A DNA stretch of 32,978 nt from Phycisphaerales bacterium (GCA_027313145.1 DAHVEJ010000024.1:1-32978); one strand, 5' to 3'; counted from the first letter of the stretch, positions 22,425 to 32,408 are shown. Made by a program: numbers and translations. The notes: generated from the sequence alone by a model not told the origin.

Positions 22425-24413
22425 ATGACGCAACACAAAGATAATCACAACGGCGATGCCCCATTTGATCCGGATAACTTTGAAAAAGTGATTTTGACAC
22501 ATGCTGGTTGGGTCTACCACATGGCTCGCCGAGAGCTTGCCGATGCCAGCCTCGCCGATGATGCCGTGCAGGCGATATTTCAAGCCCTGCGGCAAAGACG
22601 CAAGCATGTGCCAGCCAGAAATCGCCACATCGGCGGCTGGCTGGTACGGGCTACGCATTATGTTTGCCGCGAAATGAACAGGTGCGAACTTCGGCGTCAA
22701 TGTCGTGAAAGGAAGGCGGCTATCATGCGAACTCACGAGCCGGATATTTCCCCGGAAACATCACCGTCTAATTCCGCGCAACTTGCGGCCTTGGATGCAG
22801 CCATGCAAAAACTTTGCGTTGGCGACCGTAATATGCTGGTGGCGCGGTTTTTCCAGAACCGTACCGCAGAGGAGGCGGCGCAGGAGTTCAATATATCCGA
22901 AGCGGCGGCGGCTAAGCGCACCGCCCGTGCCGTGGGAAAATTGCGCGGGATCATGGCGGGGCAAAATCTCCCGCTAGATAACAGTGCCGACATGGCATTA
23001 CTGGCCGGCGGTGCCGGAAATGCACCAAATGGGTTGATACCCGAAGTCCTGCGTGCTCTTGCCGGTCACGCGCAGTCAAGCCTCGGTGCCGAATGCGCCG
23101 CACGAAGGGGGTTATTTCATGCGGCGCGTGTGCCAGCCATTTTCGGTGTGCGAGCGGCGGCGGTGATGGCTGTGGCCGCTGTCATATTGCCAGGGGTACT
23201 GAGATTGCCAGGAGCATTATCAGCATCGACCCCGGCTCAGGTTGCACCACCGCCCCGAAAGCATCCCACAATCCCCCTGCCCGCTGGTATAGTGCTCTCG
23301 CCGCAGGGCAAGCCTGTGCCACGCGTGAACGTCTTTCTGGCGAACCGAAACACATGGGCACTGTTTTGCGGACTCAATACCCCGCCAGTGCCCCCTCCAA
23401 AGTTTCCCGCATTTTTTCGATCTGCGGGAGGCCGGCCCTTCGCCGCTATCAAGAGCACGACCACTGACAGTGACGGCAATTTTATTTTTCCTCCACAAAA
23501 ACGGAACTATCTTCTAATAGTCGATTGCTTGCAGGGGTTTGCCGAGATTCCAGCCGCCAGTCTTGGGGCTCAGCCAGTGCAAATTGCATTGCAACCATGG
23601 TGCCAGGTGGACGTCAACATCAAGTTACCGACAGCTCCCGGTATCACATATGGCGTGGGTGCCAATCCGTTCCAGAACAGGGCTTTTCCCAGTGTTAACT
23701 TCAGTTGTGGTTTTTTCCAGACCAGGCCCGGTCACTTCACGTGTTCTGACATTCCAGGAGTTGGAGGCCTGCAGGTTTACGCAGGAAGATATAAAGACGG
23801 TAAGGCCGCCCGCAACTTCTTTTATCGAACTACCGTCATTTTTTTGCAGCCAGGTCAGCATGCCAAAGTGAACTTCGGCGGCACCGGTTGTCCGGTGGCT
23901 GGAAAAATTGTGCTGCCTGCGAGCTTGAAAAGCCGTCCTGCCCCTTCACAATACGTCAAAGCGAGACTGGTGCTGCCGACAATTCCTTATCCCCAACGCT
24001 GGTTCCATTTAAACCATGCCGGGAAAATCAATTGGCTGGTCCAGTGGTTTCGGACGCCTGCCGGACATATATACCAAAGTGCGGCGTTATCCTCTTTCAT
24101 TGCGAAAATTCACAGCAATGGTTTATTCAGAATGGCCGCCATCCCACCTGGCAATTACCATCTCCAATATCTTAGCACCGGCCTAGGTCAGGGCCAGAGC
24201 GTCAACTGGCCGGCTCCGCTTGCCGCCACAGCTTTCCTTGACGAGCCTTTCACCGTTCCCAATCCGCCGGGCGGATTTTCCGGCGAAGCGGTGGATTTGG
24301 GCAAGCTTGAACCAGCGCTAATCCGCAATCTACAAGTTGGCGATATTGCACCGCCATTTGCCCTGCGGACCGCCGACGGTTCAGTAATCAGATTGTCTGA
24401 TTTCAAAGGTTAA
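22425..24413 (+). CDS. ECF sigma factor fused to membrane span and carboxypeptidase-regulatory-like domain (fusion 3, subfamily I), truncated
   Basis: This reading frame has 662 residues. Region 2 is at about residues 18-88 (HAGWVYHMARRELADASLADDAVQAIFQAL, IGGWLVRATHYV), closely like fusion 1, and region 4 is at about 122-178 (DRNMLVARFFQNRTAEEAAQEFNISEAAAAKRTARAV). One span lies near 230-252. A beta-sandwich-like segment starting GIVLSPQGKPVPRVNVFLAN resembles the carboxypeptidase regulatory domain. The protein ends at LQVGDIAPPFALRTADG and SDFKG, the opening of a TlpA/AhpC-type redoxin domain. An in-frame TAA at 24411-24413 replaces the usual lysine codon. ATG 22425 is chosen because GGAGG lies 10 nt upstream; ATG 22401 is in frame. 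The sigma half appears intact. Confidence 0.82.
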   Translation: MTQHKDNHNGDAPFDPDNFEKVILTHAGWVYHMARRELADASLADDAVQAIFQALRQRRKHVPARNRHIGGWLVRATHYVCREMNRCELRRQCRERKAAIMRTHEPDISPETSPSNSAQLAALDAAMQKLCVGDRNMLVARFFQNRTAEEAAQEFNISEAAAAKRTARAVGKLRGIMAGQNLPLDNSADMALLAGGAGNAPNGLIPEVLRALAGHAQSSLGAECAARRGLFHAARVPAIFGVRAAAVMAVAAVILPGVLRLPGALSASTPAQVAPPPRKHPTIPLPAGIVLSPQGKPVPRVNVFLANRNTWALFCGLNTPPVPPPKFPAFFRSAGGRPFAAIKSTTTDSDGNFIFPPQKRNYLLIVDCLQGFAEIPAASLGAQPVQIALQPWCQVDVNIKLPTAPGITYGVGANPFQNRAFPSVNFSCGFFQTRPGHFTCSDIPGVGGLQVYAGRYKDGKAARNFFYRTTVIFLQPGQHAKVNFGGTGCPVAGKIVLPASLKSRPAPSQYVKARLVLPTIPYPQRWFHLNHAGKINWLVQWFRTPAGHIYQSAALSSFIAKIHSNGLFRMAAIPPGNYHLQYLSTGLGQGQSVNWPAPLAATAFLDEPFTVPNPPGGFSGEAVDLGKLEPALIRNLQVGDIAPPFALRTADGSVIRLSDFKG

Positions 24414-24818
24414 GTTGTTTTACTCTATCTTTGGGATTGGCCGGGAATTATCTGGCATGATTTGGTAAATCCACAGTTACCCACACTGCGTCTAACGGAA
24501 ATGCCGGAACTTTTGCGGATACACAAAAAATTTGGCAAGAACCCCAATTTCGTGATGATTTCCGTCGCGACGGATAACGACCGTCAGTTAGTCCGGCAGT
24601 ACCTGGATGCTGCGGAAATTCCCTGGCTGCAAGCGATGACACCCATTCATAATCGACGTTCAATTTTAGACGACTATAGCTACAAGTCGTTTACGAATTT
24701 TTCGTCCGTCAGTTCCGTGATATATCTGATCGGTTCCGATGGCAAAATAGCCGCGCGAAATCCGCAGGGGAAGCAAATCATCGCGGCCGTAGCAAAGGCT
24801 CTTGCGGCAAACCGGTAA
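24414..24818 (+). pseudogene. Severed redoxin domain of sigma fusion gene 3
   Basis: The frame of fusion gene 3 continues directly after its TAA for 134 codons. It reads VVLLYLWDWPG, then VMISVATDNDRQLVRQYLDAAEIPW and a final YLIGSDGKIAARNPQG, the order of a TlpA-like thioredoxin fold. The WCxxC that should follow YLW is replaced by WDWPGII, so both redox cysteines are lost. An internal ATG at 24501 has no ribosome-binding site. It ends at TAA 24816-24818, 10 bp from the convergent stop of fusion gene 4; AACAC-CGGA-GTGTT (24817-24830) is a tiny shared hairpin. Confidence 0.75.
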
Positions 24819-24828
24819 CACCGGAGTG

Positions 24829-27414
24829 TTATCTATGCACTAATCCGATTACCGGGATGCGCATTTTTTCCAGGTGGCCGCTGTACGTGTACCAAACGGT
24901 AACATGAGAAAATATCGCTGCGGCACCCGCCGCGGGCTTGATCACCACATCCATACTTTTCTGCGACCAGCGGGAGACGGCCACGGATCGGCTACCCGGT
25001 TTAATCATATCCACCACGGCACTGCCGCCCAGAGGGCGCAGGAATTGCAGTGTGATGGAAAAACTCTGCCGGGCGGCGAAATTACGGGGATTCAAAATAA
25101 TGCTCCCCGGTTGGGCACCCAGCGCCGGCGAGGGTAGGAAGAAAACCGGCACGGTGGTGGATAACTTGCGCTGCGACGGCGGAGCGCGGCGGCCTTTAAG
25201 TGATAGATAAAAGCAGTACGGCCGGTCGCCGGGTGGTTTCTTCATGGTGACACGAATCTTCTGCGATCCGCCGGGGAAAAGGGTGAAAGCTGGCGGGGAA
25301 ACAGTCACTGCATTGTCCTGTGGACGCAGTTGAAAATCCGCCAGTTTGCCGGCGGTATTTTTGATTGAAAATACGGCAGAAAGTCGGTGGATTGCCTTGG
25401 GCGGTACAAACCGCTCGATTACCCATCCAGGCATGGCAAACCCCTTGAGGTGGGCTGTCGGGACCACTCCGAGTACCAATTTTTCGGGGGCAAAAGGCGT
25501 TGGGGCCGTGTCGTATTCGACGCGGTGCACGTGGTCCCAGACATCCGATGGAAACGGCAGCGTGGACACGAACGTTCCGGGTGAAAATTTCGGATCAACG
25601 CTCAGTCGTGTGATCGCTACCCGATCCTCGAAGCTGAGATGCCGCCGCTTTGCAGGAGAACCGGACCATAATCGCTCGCGAATGAACCTCGGGAACCAGA
25701 TGCCGTGATTTCTCACGAAAATTGAAAATGCGTTTTGCCAGTCTGGTACTTTGCCCTGCGGACCAACCAAAACGCTGGACTCCCGATACACGCGCAGCCC
25801 CCCGACCAATTTTACGTCATACCGGATTTCTTGCACCCACTTATTACCCCCGGGATTGGTGATTTTAAGCGGATTTCCACCCTGAACCTCCGCGTAAACC
25901 AGTTTCACGTGGCCATTACCTGGATCGGTTTTCTGGCTGATCAACCGGTAGTGGAGTGGCCCCTTACCAGGCGGGAATTTTCTAAACCATCCGTTTTTAC
26001 GCCACCCGGCAGGTTCATAGAGAAACGGCGTCTTAAATTGCGTCCATAGGCTTTCTAGGCTTTGCATCTCCGGGTTGGAAAACTGAACGCCGTTCCACGC
26101 CGACCGCCAATCTGACCCGGATTTGCCTTGGCGATTATACAGGTCCACCCGCCATTCGCGGCCGGGTCCACCACCGTCAGGATACGCACTCCATACCTTC
26201 TTCCGGCCGATCACCCATACTTGAACATGGGCATTTGGATCGGGCGTTCCATCGGGCAGGTAATATAGTCCCGTGTTTACGCTGGTGAGATTGACCAGCC
26301 TCCCCGATACGTCCCATTTTAGATTTGCCGCCTCGGTTTGGGTGTGCCAGCCGGGCGTTTCCCCCACCATCGCTTGCCGCAAATGCTTCGGGTCACTTTT
26401 CTGTATGATCGCCCGCAAATTACGTATCTCCCGTCCGCTGATATAATAGCGTGTCACGAATGTCGCCCGCACGCTTAGTGCCCGAATTTCCCGCGCGTAC
26501 GCCTGAAACACCGCCGCCCATTGGGCTTGCGTCAGCATGGGCGGTTTGGCGGTAGCGGCAAGGGCTGGGGCAACGGGCGCAGACGGCGGAATCGCAGCAA
26601 TTTTTGGCGGCAGGGGTGCGGGGCGATTGGGGATTGCTAGCACCACCGCCACGCCCGTGGCAACCAGTCCCGCCACCAACAAAACCGCCGCAGTTCCGAT
26701 CGCAACTTTGCCGCCGGCTGTTTTCATTGCCAGTTTTGCCAATAGTTTTTTCTGCCCCGCTGACAATGCCATTGCCGCGGCCCCGTGGGTCGCATGTGCC
26801 AGCACTGCTGCCGCAAGTTTCGCTGGGGCCGGTTGCACGATTTTTTCAGTCAAAATGGCTATCAGAGCGTCTGCACCCAGCGGTACGCCGCTTGCCGCCA
26901 TGCGCGCACGGAGTTTTTCCACCGCACGCCGCACCCGCTTTTTTGCCGCTTCTTCACTGATGTCCAAGTGCATGCCGACCTCGGCAAAACTACACCGCTG
27001 GTAATAGCGCAGCAGCACCGCAGCCCGATCCGACTCGCCCAAAGCTGCAAGGTGTTCGTCCAGCAGCGGTAGAAGTTCCTCTTCCGGGTTTGGCACATCC
27101 GGTACTGATTCAGGTGCCTTGGCTGCCGCCAATTCATGCCGCCGCCGAGTGTGTTCATCGCGCAGCGCACAACGGCAACAGTAGCGCGCGGTGTTAAACA
27201 ACCAGCCCGACATGTTGACCCCCTGCGGCAAATGCTTCGCTTTTTTTATCAGGACCATGAATACTGTTTGCGTAACATCCTCAGCCAGCGCGGCATCACG
27301 CACGGACCGCCGGCACAAGGAATAAACCCAATCCAGATGCTTCCGAACCAATAACGGCAATTCCCCGCCGCCCTTTTGGACCGCAGACACCAGCATCTCG
27401 CGCTGATCATTCAT
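24829..27414 (-). CDS. ECF sigma factor fused to membrane span and extracytoplasmic domain (fusion 4, subfamily II)
   Basis: This protein has 861 residues. Region 2 is at about residues 20-92 (VRKHLDWVYSLCRRSVRD, LAEDVTQTVFMVLI, MSGWLFNTARYCCRCAL) and region 4 at about 115-172 (DRAAVLLRYYQRCSFAEVGMHLDISEEAAKKRVRRAVEKL), both close to fusion 2. A span lies near 236-260, then a proline-rich linker. The outer domain differs from that of fusion 2. A segment around LSVRATFVTRYYISGREI could adopt a LolA-like fold, and the last ~200 residues (SAVFSIKNTAGKLADFQLRP, FTLFPGGSQKIRVTMKKP) look like Ig-type DUF1573/ASH modules. The TTG at 27417 is in frame, but ATG 27414 with CGGAG 8 nt upstream is preferred. 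No anti-sigma gene is adjacent. Confidence 0.84.
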   Translation of the reverse strand: MNDQREMLVSAVQKGGGELPLLVRKHLDWVYSLCRRSVRDAALAEDVTQTVFMVLIKKAKHLPQGVNMSGWLFNTARYCCRCALRDEHTRRRHELAAAKAPESVPDVPNPEEELLPLLDEHLAALGESDRAAVLLRYYQRCSFAEVGMHLDISEEAAKKRVRRAVEKLRARMAASGVPLGADALIAILTEKIVQPAPAKLAAAVLAHATHGAAAMALSAGQKKLLAKLAMKTAGGKVAIGTAAVLLVAGLVATGVAVVLAIPNRPAPLPPKIAAIPPSAPVAPALAATAKPPMLTQAQWAAVFQAYAREIRALSVRATFVTRYYISGREIRNLRAIIQKSDPKHLRQAMVGETPGWHTQTEAANLKWDVSGRLVNLTSVNTGLYYLPDGTPDPNAHVQVWVIGRKKVWSAYPDGGGPGREWRVDLYNRQGKSGSDWRSAWNGVQFSNPEMQSLESLWTQFKTPFLYEPAGWRKNGWFRKFPPGKGPLHYRLISQKTDPGNGHVKLVYAEVQGGNPLKITNPGGNKWVQEIRYDVKLVGGLRVYRESSVLVGPQGKVPDWQNAFSIFVRNHGIWFPRFIRERLWSGSPAKRRHLSFEDRVAITRLSVDPKFSPGTFVSTLPFPSDVWDHVHRVEYDTAPTPFAPEKLVLGVVPTAHLKGFAMPGWVIERFVPPKAIHRLSAVFSIKNTAGKLADFQLRPQDNAVTVSPPAFTLFPGGSQKIRVTMKKPPGDRPYCFYLSLKGRRAPPSQRKLSTTVPVFFLPSPALGAQPGSIILNPRNFAARQSFSITLQFLRPLGGSAVVDMIKPGSRSVAVSRWSQKSMDVVIKPAAGAAAIFSHVTVWYTYSGHLEKMRIPVIGLVHR

Positions 27415-27435
27415 CAAAGCAACTCCGTTCTTATA

Positions 27436-27467
27436 GTATTATGTCACGCCGATCCAATTCGGGACAT
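27436..27467 (-). promoter_or_regulatory. Sigma-fusion promoter motif, site 6
   Basis: ATGTCCCGAATT begins at 27467 (minus strand) and ATAATACTATAAG begins 25 nt later at 27442, with CGGCGTGAC just before it. It is about 21 nt from the ATG of sigma fusion gene 4. The CGGCGTG block is shared with site 2 only. Confidence 0.7.
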
Positions 27468-27631
27468 TTTTCTCTCCTTTTTTCTCCGCCATCTCTTAAC
27501 GAATCCTCTAATTTCGGCTATTCTGGCCCAACTGGTAATGGCGGCGTTGGGCAGGGTGTATTTTACCCCCCGCTCTCCGCGGTTGCCCCGATGGAATCCG
27601 GAAGTATTGAGAAGCTGAAGGAACGCTTGAA

Positions 27632-30600
27632 ATGAAAAAGTTGCTGGTTGCCAATCGCAGTGAAATTGCCATACGTGTGTTGCGTGCCGCGACGGAATTG
27701 GGCCTGTCCACCGTCGCCATATATACGTATGAGGATCGCTATTGTCTGCATCGATTTAAGGCTGATGAAAGCTACCAGGTGGGCGGCCCGGATGCGCCGG
27801 TGAAAAATTACCTTAATATTCCCGCCATTATTGATATTGCCAAAGCCCATGAGGTGGATGCCATTCACCCCGGCTACGGCTTTTTATCGGAAAATGCGGA
27901 ATTCGCCGCCGCGTGTGAAGCCGCGGGCATTACGTTTGTCGGACCAACGCCGGAAATGCTCCGTGACTTTGGTGATAAAACCGCGGCCCGGCGCATTGCG
28001 CAGCTGGCCGGTGCCCCGGTATTGCCGGGAACCGAACATGGCGTGACCGATCCGGCAAAGATTAAAAAGATGGCGAAAGACATCGGCTTTCCGCTGATTA
28101 TCAAGGCCAGCTTCGGTGGCGGCGGCCGGGGCATGCGCGTGGTGCACCAGCCCGGTGAACTAAGCGCGAAATTGGAAGAAGCCCAGCGTGAAGCCGGCGG
28201 AGCGTTCGGCAAATCCGAAGTGTTTTTGGAACGCTACATCACCAGCGCCAAGCATATTGAGGTGCAGTTGTTGGGCGATGCCCATGGCAATCTGGTGCAT
28301 TTATTTGAACGCGATTGCTCGGTGCAACGCCGACATCAGAAAGTGGTGGAACTGGCACCCAGCGTGGGGCTGCCTGAAGATCTGCGGATTAGAATTTGTG
28401 AGGCGGCGGTAGCCATCGGGCGGCAGGTGAATTACCGCAATGCCGGCACGGTGGAATTTCTGGTGGATGTGGACAGCGGTGAATTTTTCTTTATTGAAGT
28501 CAATCCGCGTATTCAGGTGGAACACACCGTAACGGAAATTATCACCGGTATTGATCTGGTGAAATCACAAATTCGTGTTGCGCAGGGACACAACCTGCAT
28601 GGGCCGGAAATTCAAATTCCCACCCAGGATAAAATCACCCACCGGGGCGTGGCGCTGCAATGCCGGATCACCTCGGAGGATGCCGGCAATCATTTCATTC
28701 CCGACTATGGCCGCATCACCAGTTACCGCTCACCGGCCGGCTTTGGCGTGCGGCTGGACGGCGGAACCGCCTACACCGGCGCGGTTATTACGCCCTACTT
28801 TGATTCGCTTTTGGTCAAGCTCACCTGCTTTGCTCCAACGCTTGAGGAATCTGTGGCCCGCACGCTACGTGCCTTGTCCGAGTTCCGTGTGCGCGGCGTA
28901 AAAACCAATATTCCCTTTCTGGAAAATCTGGTTCAGCACCCCACGTTCGCCTCCGGTGCCGCCACAACCACATTTGTCGATAATACACCGGCCCTGTTCC
29001 GCTTTTCCGCCCGGCGCGATCGCGCCACCAAGTTGCTTACCTATTTGGGCGACATCATTGTCAACGGCTCACCGGAGGTTAAGCGCACGCCGGACCTTTC
29101 CGTCATGACCGCGCCACCGACGCTTGTCTATCCGCGGAATCAGCCTTTGCCGCCGGGCATGCGCGATCGCTTTAAGCAAATGGGCGCGGCACATTTTTCC
29201 CAATGGCTGACCCAACAAAAAGCCGTGCTGTTTACCGACACCACCATGCGCGATGCGCATCAGTCGCTGCTGGCCACGCGTATGCGCACCATCGATATGC
29301 TTCCGGCGGCCCAGGCGATGGCCCATCTGCTGCCGAATTTGTTCAGCGTGGAAATGTGGGGCGGAGCCACATTTGACACCGCCATGCGCTTTTTACATGA
29401 AGACCCCTGGCAGCGCTTGGCCGAATTACGCTCGCGTGCGCCCAATTTGCTGCTCCAAATGCTTTTGCGCGCCAGCAATGCCGTCGGATACACCAATTAT
29501 CCCGACAACGTGGTGAAATATTTTGTGCGGCAGGCCGCCGCCAACGGCATTGACGTGTTTCGCGTGTTTGATTCGTTGAACTGGACGCGCAATATGCGCG
29601 TGGCCATGGACGCGGTGGTGGAAAGCGGAGCCATCCTGGAGGCGGCGATATGTTATACCGGCGATATACTCAATCCGCGGCGGGAAAAATATTCGCTGAA
29701 ATATTATATCGCCATGGCTAAAGAGCTTGAGAAAATGGGCACGCATATCCTGGGCATTAAGGATATGGCGGGACTGTGCCGGCCATTGGCGGCGCAAAAG
29801 CTCGTCAAGGCGCTGAAAAATGAAGTGGGCTTGCCCATTCATTTCCACACCCATGATACGGCCGGTGTGCAGGCCGCCAGTTTGCTGCTGGCGGCGGAAG
29901 CCGGCGTGAATATTGTTGATGCGGCGATAAGTTCCATGAGCGGCATGACCAGTCAGCCCAATCTGAATTCGCTGGTGGCCGCATTGGCCCACACGCCGCG
30001 CGACAGCGGCCTGGATCAAACCGCATTGGCCCAACTGGCGGATTACTGGGAAGCCGTGCGGCGCTTCTATCAACCTTTTGAAGAGGGGATGCTCGCGGGC
30101 ACCGCTTCGGTGTATGAACATGAAATGCCCGGCGGACAATACACCAACTTGCGCGTGCAGGCCAAGAGCGTTGGCCTGGCGGACCGGTGGAACGAAATTG
30201 CCGCGATGTACCAGAAGGTAAATCAGATGTTTGGCGATATTGTTAAAGTCACGCCGTCCAGCAAAGTGGTCGGCGATATGGCATTGTTTATGGTCACCAA
30301 TAATCTGGAACCTGATGATGTGCTGGATGGCTCCCGGCATATTGATTTTCCGAAAAGTGTTGTGGATATGTTCCGGGGAGATCTGGGGCAACCGCCCGGC
30401 GGCTGGCCTAAAAAGTTGCAGCAAATCATCCTGCGCGGAAAAACGCCCATCACCGCGCGGCCGGGCGCTAAACTGGACCCCGTTGATCTTGAGGCCGCCC
30501 GTAAGGAAGTCGCCCAGAAAATGCACCGTGAAATCAGCGATACAGATTTGGCGAGTTATCTGATGTATCCGGAGGTGTTTACCCAGTTTGAACGCTTCCG

Positions 30601-31072
30601 CAAGCAGCATGACAACGTCAGTGTGCTGCCCACCCCGGCGTTCTTTTATCCCATGCAGCCTTACGCGGAAGTGCCCATTGAACTTGAGCCGGGAAAAATC
30701 ATGCTGGTAAAGTTTCTGACGGTTGGAGATGCTGACCCCGATGGCATGAGAACCGTATTCTTTGAACTTAACGGCCAGCCGCGCGAGGTCAAAGTTGCTG
30801 ATAAATCATTAAGCGGGAAAGCCCGCGTGCAAATGCCCAAAGCCGAACGTGACAACCCCGCACATATCGGCGCTCCGATGCCTGGAAAAATTTCCGCGCT
30901 GGCTGTGAGTTTGGGGCAAAGTGTCGGCCGCGGTGATAAATTACTTTCCATTGAAGCCATGAAAATGGAAACCGCGGTCTACAGCCCCCGCGACGGCAAA
31001 ATCAGCAAGATTCTGGTACAGCCGGGCATGAACGTGGCGTCCAATGATCTGCTGCTGGAATTTGAGGCCTAA
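27632..31072 (+). CDS. pyc: Pyruvate carboxylase, single-chain
   Basis: This 1146-residue biotin enzyme makes oxaloacetate from pyruvate, bicarbonate and ATP. Domains in order are biotin carboxylase, about residues 1-450 ([46 protein letters not shown]); carboxyltransferase, about 530-800 ([50 protein letters not shown]); the PYC/OADA conserved region; and a C-terminal biotinyl domain with EAMKM, in which Lys1111 would carry biotin. Length and order match the single-polypeptide alpha4 type. ATG 27632 has AAGGAAC upstream. All key motifs are intact. Confidence 0.97.
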   Translation: MKKLLVANRSEIAIRVLRAATELGLSTVAIYTYEDRYCLHRFKADESYQVGGPDAPVKNYLNIPAIIDIAKAHEVDAIHPGYGFLSENAEFAAACEAAGITFVGPTPEMLRDFGDKTAARRIAQLAGAPVLPGTEHGVTDPAKIKKMAKDIGFPLIIKASFGGGGRGMRVVHQPGELSAKLEEAQREAGGAFGKSEVFLERYITSAKHIEVQLLGDAHGNLVHLFERDCSVQRRHQKVVELAPSVGLPEDLRIRICEAAVAIGRQVNYRNAGTVEFLVDVDSGEFFFIEVNPRIQVEHTVTEIITGIDLVKSQIRVAQGHNLHGPEIQIPTQDKITHRGVALQCRITSEDAGNHFIPDYGRITSYRSPAGFGVRLDGGTAYTGAVITPYFDSLLVKLTCFAPTLEESVARTLRALSEFRVRGVKTNIPFLENLVQHPTFASGAATTTFVDNTPALFRFSARRDRATKLLTYLGDIIVNGSPEVKRTPDLSVMTAPPTLVYPRNQPLPPGMRDRFKQMGAAHFSQWLTQQKAVLFTDTTMRDAHQSLLATRMRTIDMLPAAQAMAHLLPNLFSVEMWGGATFDTAMRFLHEDPWQRLAELRSRAPNLLLQMLLRASNAVGYTNYPDNVVKYFVRQAAANGIDVFRVFDSLNWTRNMRVAMDAVVESGAILEAAICYTGDILNPRREKYSLKYYIAMAKELEKMGTHILGIKDMAGLCRPLAAQKLVKALKNEVGLPIHFHTHDTAGVQAASLLLAAEAGVNIVDAAISSMSGMTSQPNLNSLVAALAHTPRDSGLDQTALAQLADYWEAVRRFYQPFEEGMLAGTASVYEHEMPGGQYTNLRVQAKSVGLADRWNEIAAMYQKVNQMFGDIVKVTPSSKVVGDMALFMVTNNLEPDDVLDGSRHIDFPKSVVDMFRGDLGQPPGGWPKKLQQIILRGKTPITARPGAKLDPVDLEAARKEVAQKMHREISDTDLASYLMYPEVFTQFERFRKQHDNVSVLPTPAFFYPMQPYAEVPIELEPGKIMLVKFLTVGDADPDGMRTVFFELNGQPREVKVADKSLSGKARVQMPKAERDNPAHIGAPMPGKISALAVSLGQSVGRGDKLLSIEAMKMETAVYSPRDGKISKILVQPGMNVASNDLLLEFEA

Positions 31073-31211
31073 GCGACGGGGCCTGATTTGCCGCCCCTTA
31101 AAAAGCCGGCGGTGCGGCCTGAAAGTGCGGCGCAAATCGGGAAATGAATTGCGCTGTTCCGAGCTGATAAATTTGCATCGCGAATGCCGCTTTGTTGCCA
31201 GGAGGTATACC

Positions 31212-31526
31212 ATGTTTCGAAAAGCTTTTGTGATGTCCGTGCATCCCGGAATGGAAACGGAATATGAACGGCGGCATAATCCGGTGTGGCAGGAACTTTT
31301 AGACACCCTGAAAAAGCACGGTGCCCGCAATTACAGTATTTTTCTGCACCCGGAAACGCGGCAGCTTTTTGGCTATGTGGAAATTGAAGATGAAACGCGT
31401 TGGAATGCCGTGGCCGATACCGCTATATGTCAAAAATGGTGGAAGCACATGGCCGATGTTATGCCCAGCAATCCGGATTGCAGCCCGATAGCGATACCGC
31501 TGCGCGAGGTTTTTCATCTGGATTAA
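31212..31526 (+). CDS. rhaM: L-rhamnose mutarotase
   Basis: This 104-residue RhaM interconverts the alpha and beta anomers of L-rhamnose. The sequence follows the family closely: [22 protein letters not shown] with His22, [35 protein letters not shown], and the end [11 protein letters not shown] 31212 sits behind a strong AGGAGG. It begins 139 bp after pyc with no clear terminator, so read-through from pyc is possible. Its stop overlaps the convergent acpS stop by 4 bp. No other rhamnose genes are in the window. Confidence 0.95.
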   Translation: MFRKAFVMSVHPGMETEYERRHNPVWQELLDTLKKHGARNYSIFLHPETRQLFGYVEIEDETRWNAVADTAICQKWWKHMADVMPSNPDCSPIAIPLREVFHLD

Positions 31527-31906
31527 AGCCGTTCGGCGATGGCGCTGGCGAAAGCCACATGGGCGGTGTGGGAAATGGATATATGCCAGGCGGTGATGCC
31601 GGCCTGTTGGGCCAGAGCCGCAGTGTGCCCGGTTAGCCGCAGCACGGGTTTACCTTTGGAATCGGGAAGAATTTCCATATCTGTCCAGGCAATGCGTCCG
31701 CGAAACCCGGTTCCCAGGGCTTTAACAATGGCTTCTTTGGCGGCAAAGCGCCCGGCAAAATGGATCGCAAAGTCCCGATTCTCCCGGCAATAATCGCTTT
31801 CACCGGCGGTGAAGCAACGGTGCAAAAAGTGCTCCCCGTGGCGCTCGATCATGGCGTTGATACGCTCAATATCCACGACGTCCACCCCATGTCCAATAAT
31901 TGCCAT
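31523..31906 (-). CDS. acpS: Holo-[acyl-carrier-protein] synthase
   Basis: This 127-residue enzyme transfers 4'-phosphopantetheine from CoA to acyl carrier protein. Motifs are [12 protein letters not shown] with the metal-binding Asp, [19 protein letters not shown] and [17 protein letters not shown]. The open frame extends seven codons to a TTG at 31927; ATG 31906 ([11 protein letters not shown]) is preferred because the family usually begins about here. The upstream GTGAG is only a weak ribosome-binding site. It is convergent with rhaM, with a 4-bp overlap of the ends. Confidence 0.94.
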   Translation of the reverse strand: MAIIGHGVDVVDIERINAMIERHGEHFLHRCFTAGESDYCRENRDFAIHFAGRFAAKEAIVKALGTGFRGRIAWTDMEILPDSKGKPVLRLTGHTAALAQQAGITAWHISISHTAHVAFASAIAERL

Positions 31907-32147
31907 TGCTAAACTCACTACTTCCAAGTGCTTTGGGAGTCAGTCCGACTAATATGCCCGGAATTGTAACCGTCTCCGGCGAAATGTCACACCCATAACC
32001 GTCCGCTGCGGTTGTCAGGCCGGGGTCCATATTGTTGTTTAATGTGTGGGATCGCGCCGATGATATCCGGAACTGTCGGCTGCGGCGGGTGCGCTTTTCG
32101 CGACGCAGCGGCACATAAATGTGCCGGCTAACATTACTGATGAAGTC

Positions 32148-32168
32148 GCCCGGAAAAATTGCCACGCC
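32148..32168 (+). repeat. 21-bp repeat, copy 1
   Basis: GCCCGGAAAAATTGCCACGCC. It matches copy 2 (32313-32333, opposite strand) with one difference and copy 3 (32409-32429) at 18 of 21 positions. Confidence 0.75.
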
Positions 32169-32312
32169 CGGTTGTCCGCTGCAACGCGAAACACAGCCCC
32201 TGGCCTAGTGCCGGCCCGTAGGCTCATCACCGTGGTAGCGCCCGCTTTGCACTGCGACCACGTCCGGACAACATAGGACGTGAGGTAAGAATGTTGGATC
32301 CCTCTACATCAC

Positions 32313-32333
32313 GGCGTGGCAATATTTCCGGGC
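32313..32333 (-). repeat. 21-bp repeat, copy 2, inverted
   Basis: On the minus strand it reads GCCCGGAAATATTGCC followed by ACGCC. It forms an inverted pair with copy 3, 75 bp away, and both are flanked by a CTACATCA word. Confidence 0.75.
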
Positions 32334-32408
32334 AGGCGGCAAAATTGACGGCATAAATGCCGGCGCTAAGAGAATGCCTGGCCTTGGAAACTCGCATCGC
32401 AGAGGCCC

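Noticed and set aside
24411-24413. Recoded stop (selenocysteine or pyrrolysine)
   Set aside because: The codon is TAA, which is not used for either residue, and the expected residue is lysine; nonsense mutation or sequencing error is simpler.
29426-30610. 394-codon open frame on the minus strand
   Set aside because: It is exactly antisense to the carboxyltransferase part of pyc, has no recognisable motif, and arises from codon bias of the real gene.
31866-32165. 99-codon minus-strand frame upstream of acpS
   Set aside because: It overlaps the acpS start in another frame and runs through intergenic hairpins, with no motif and no ribosome-binding site.
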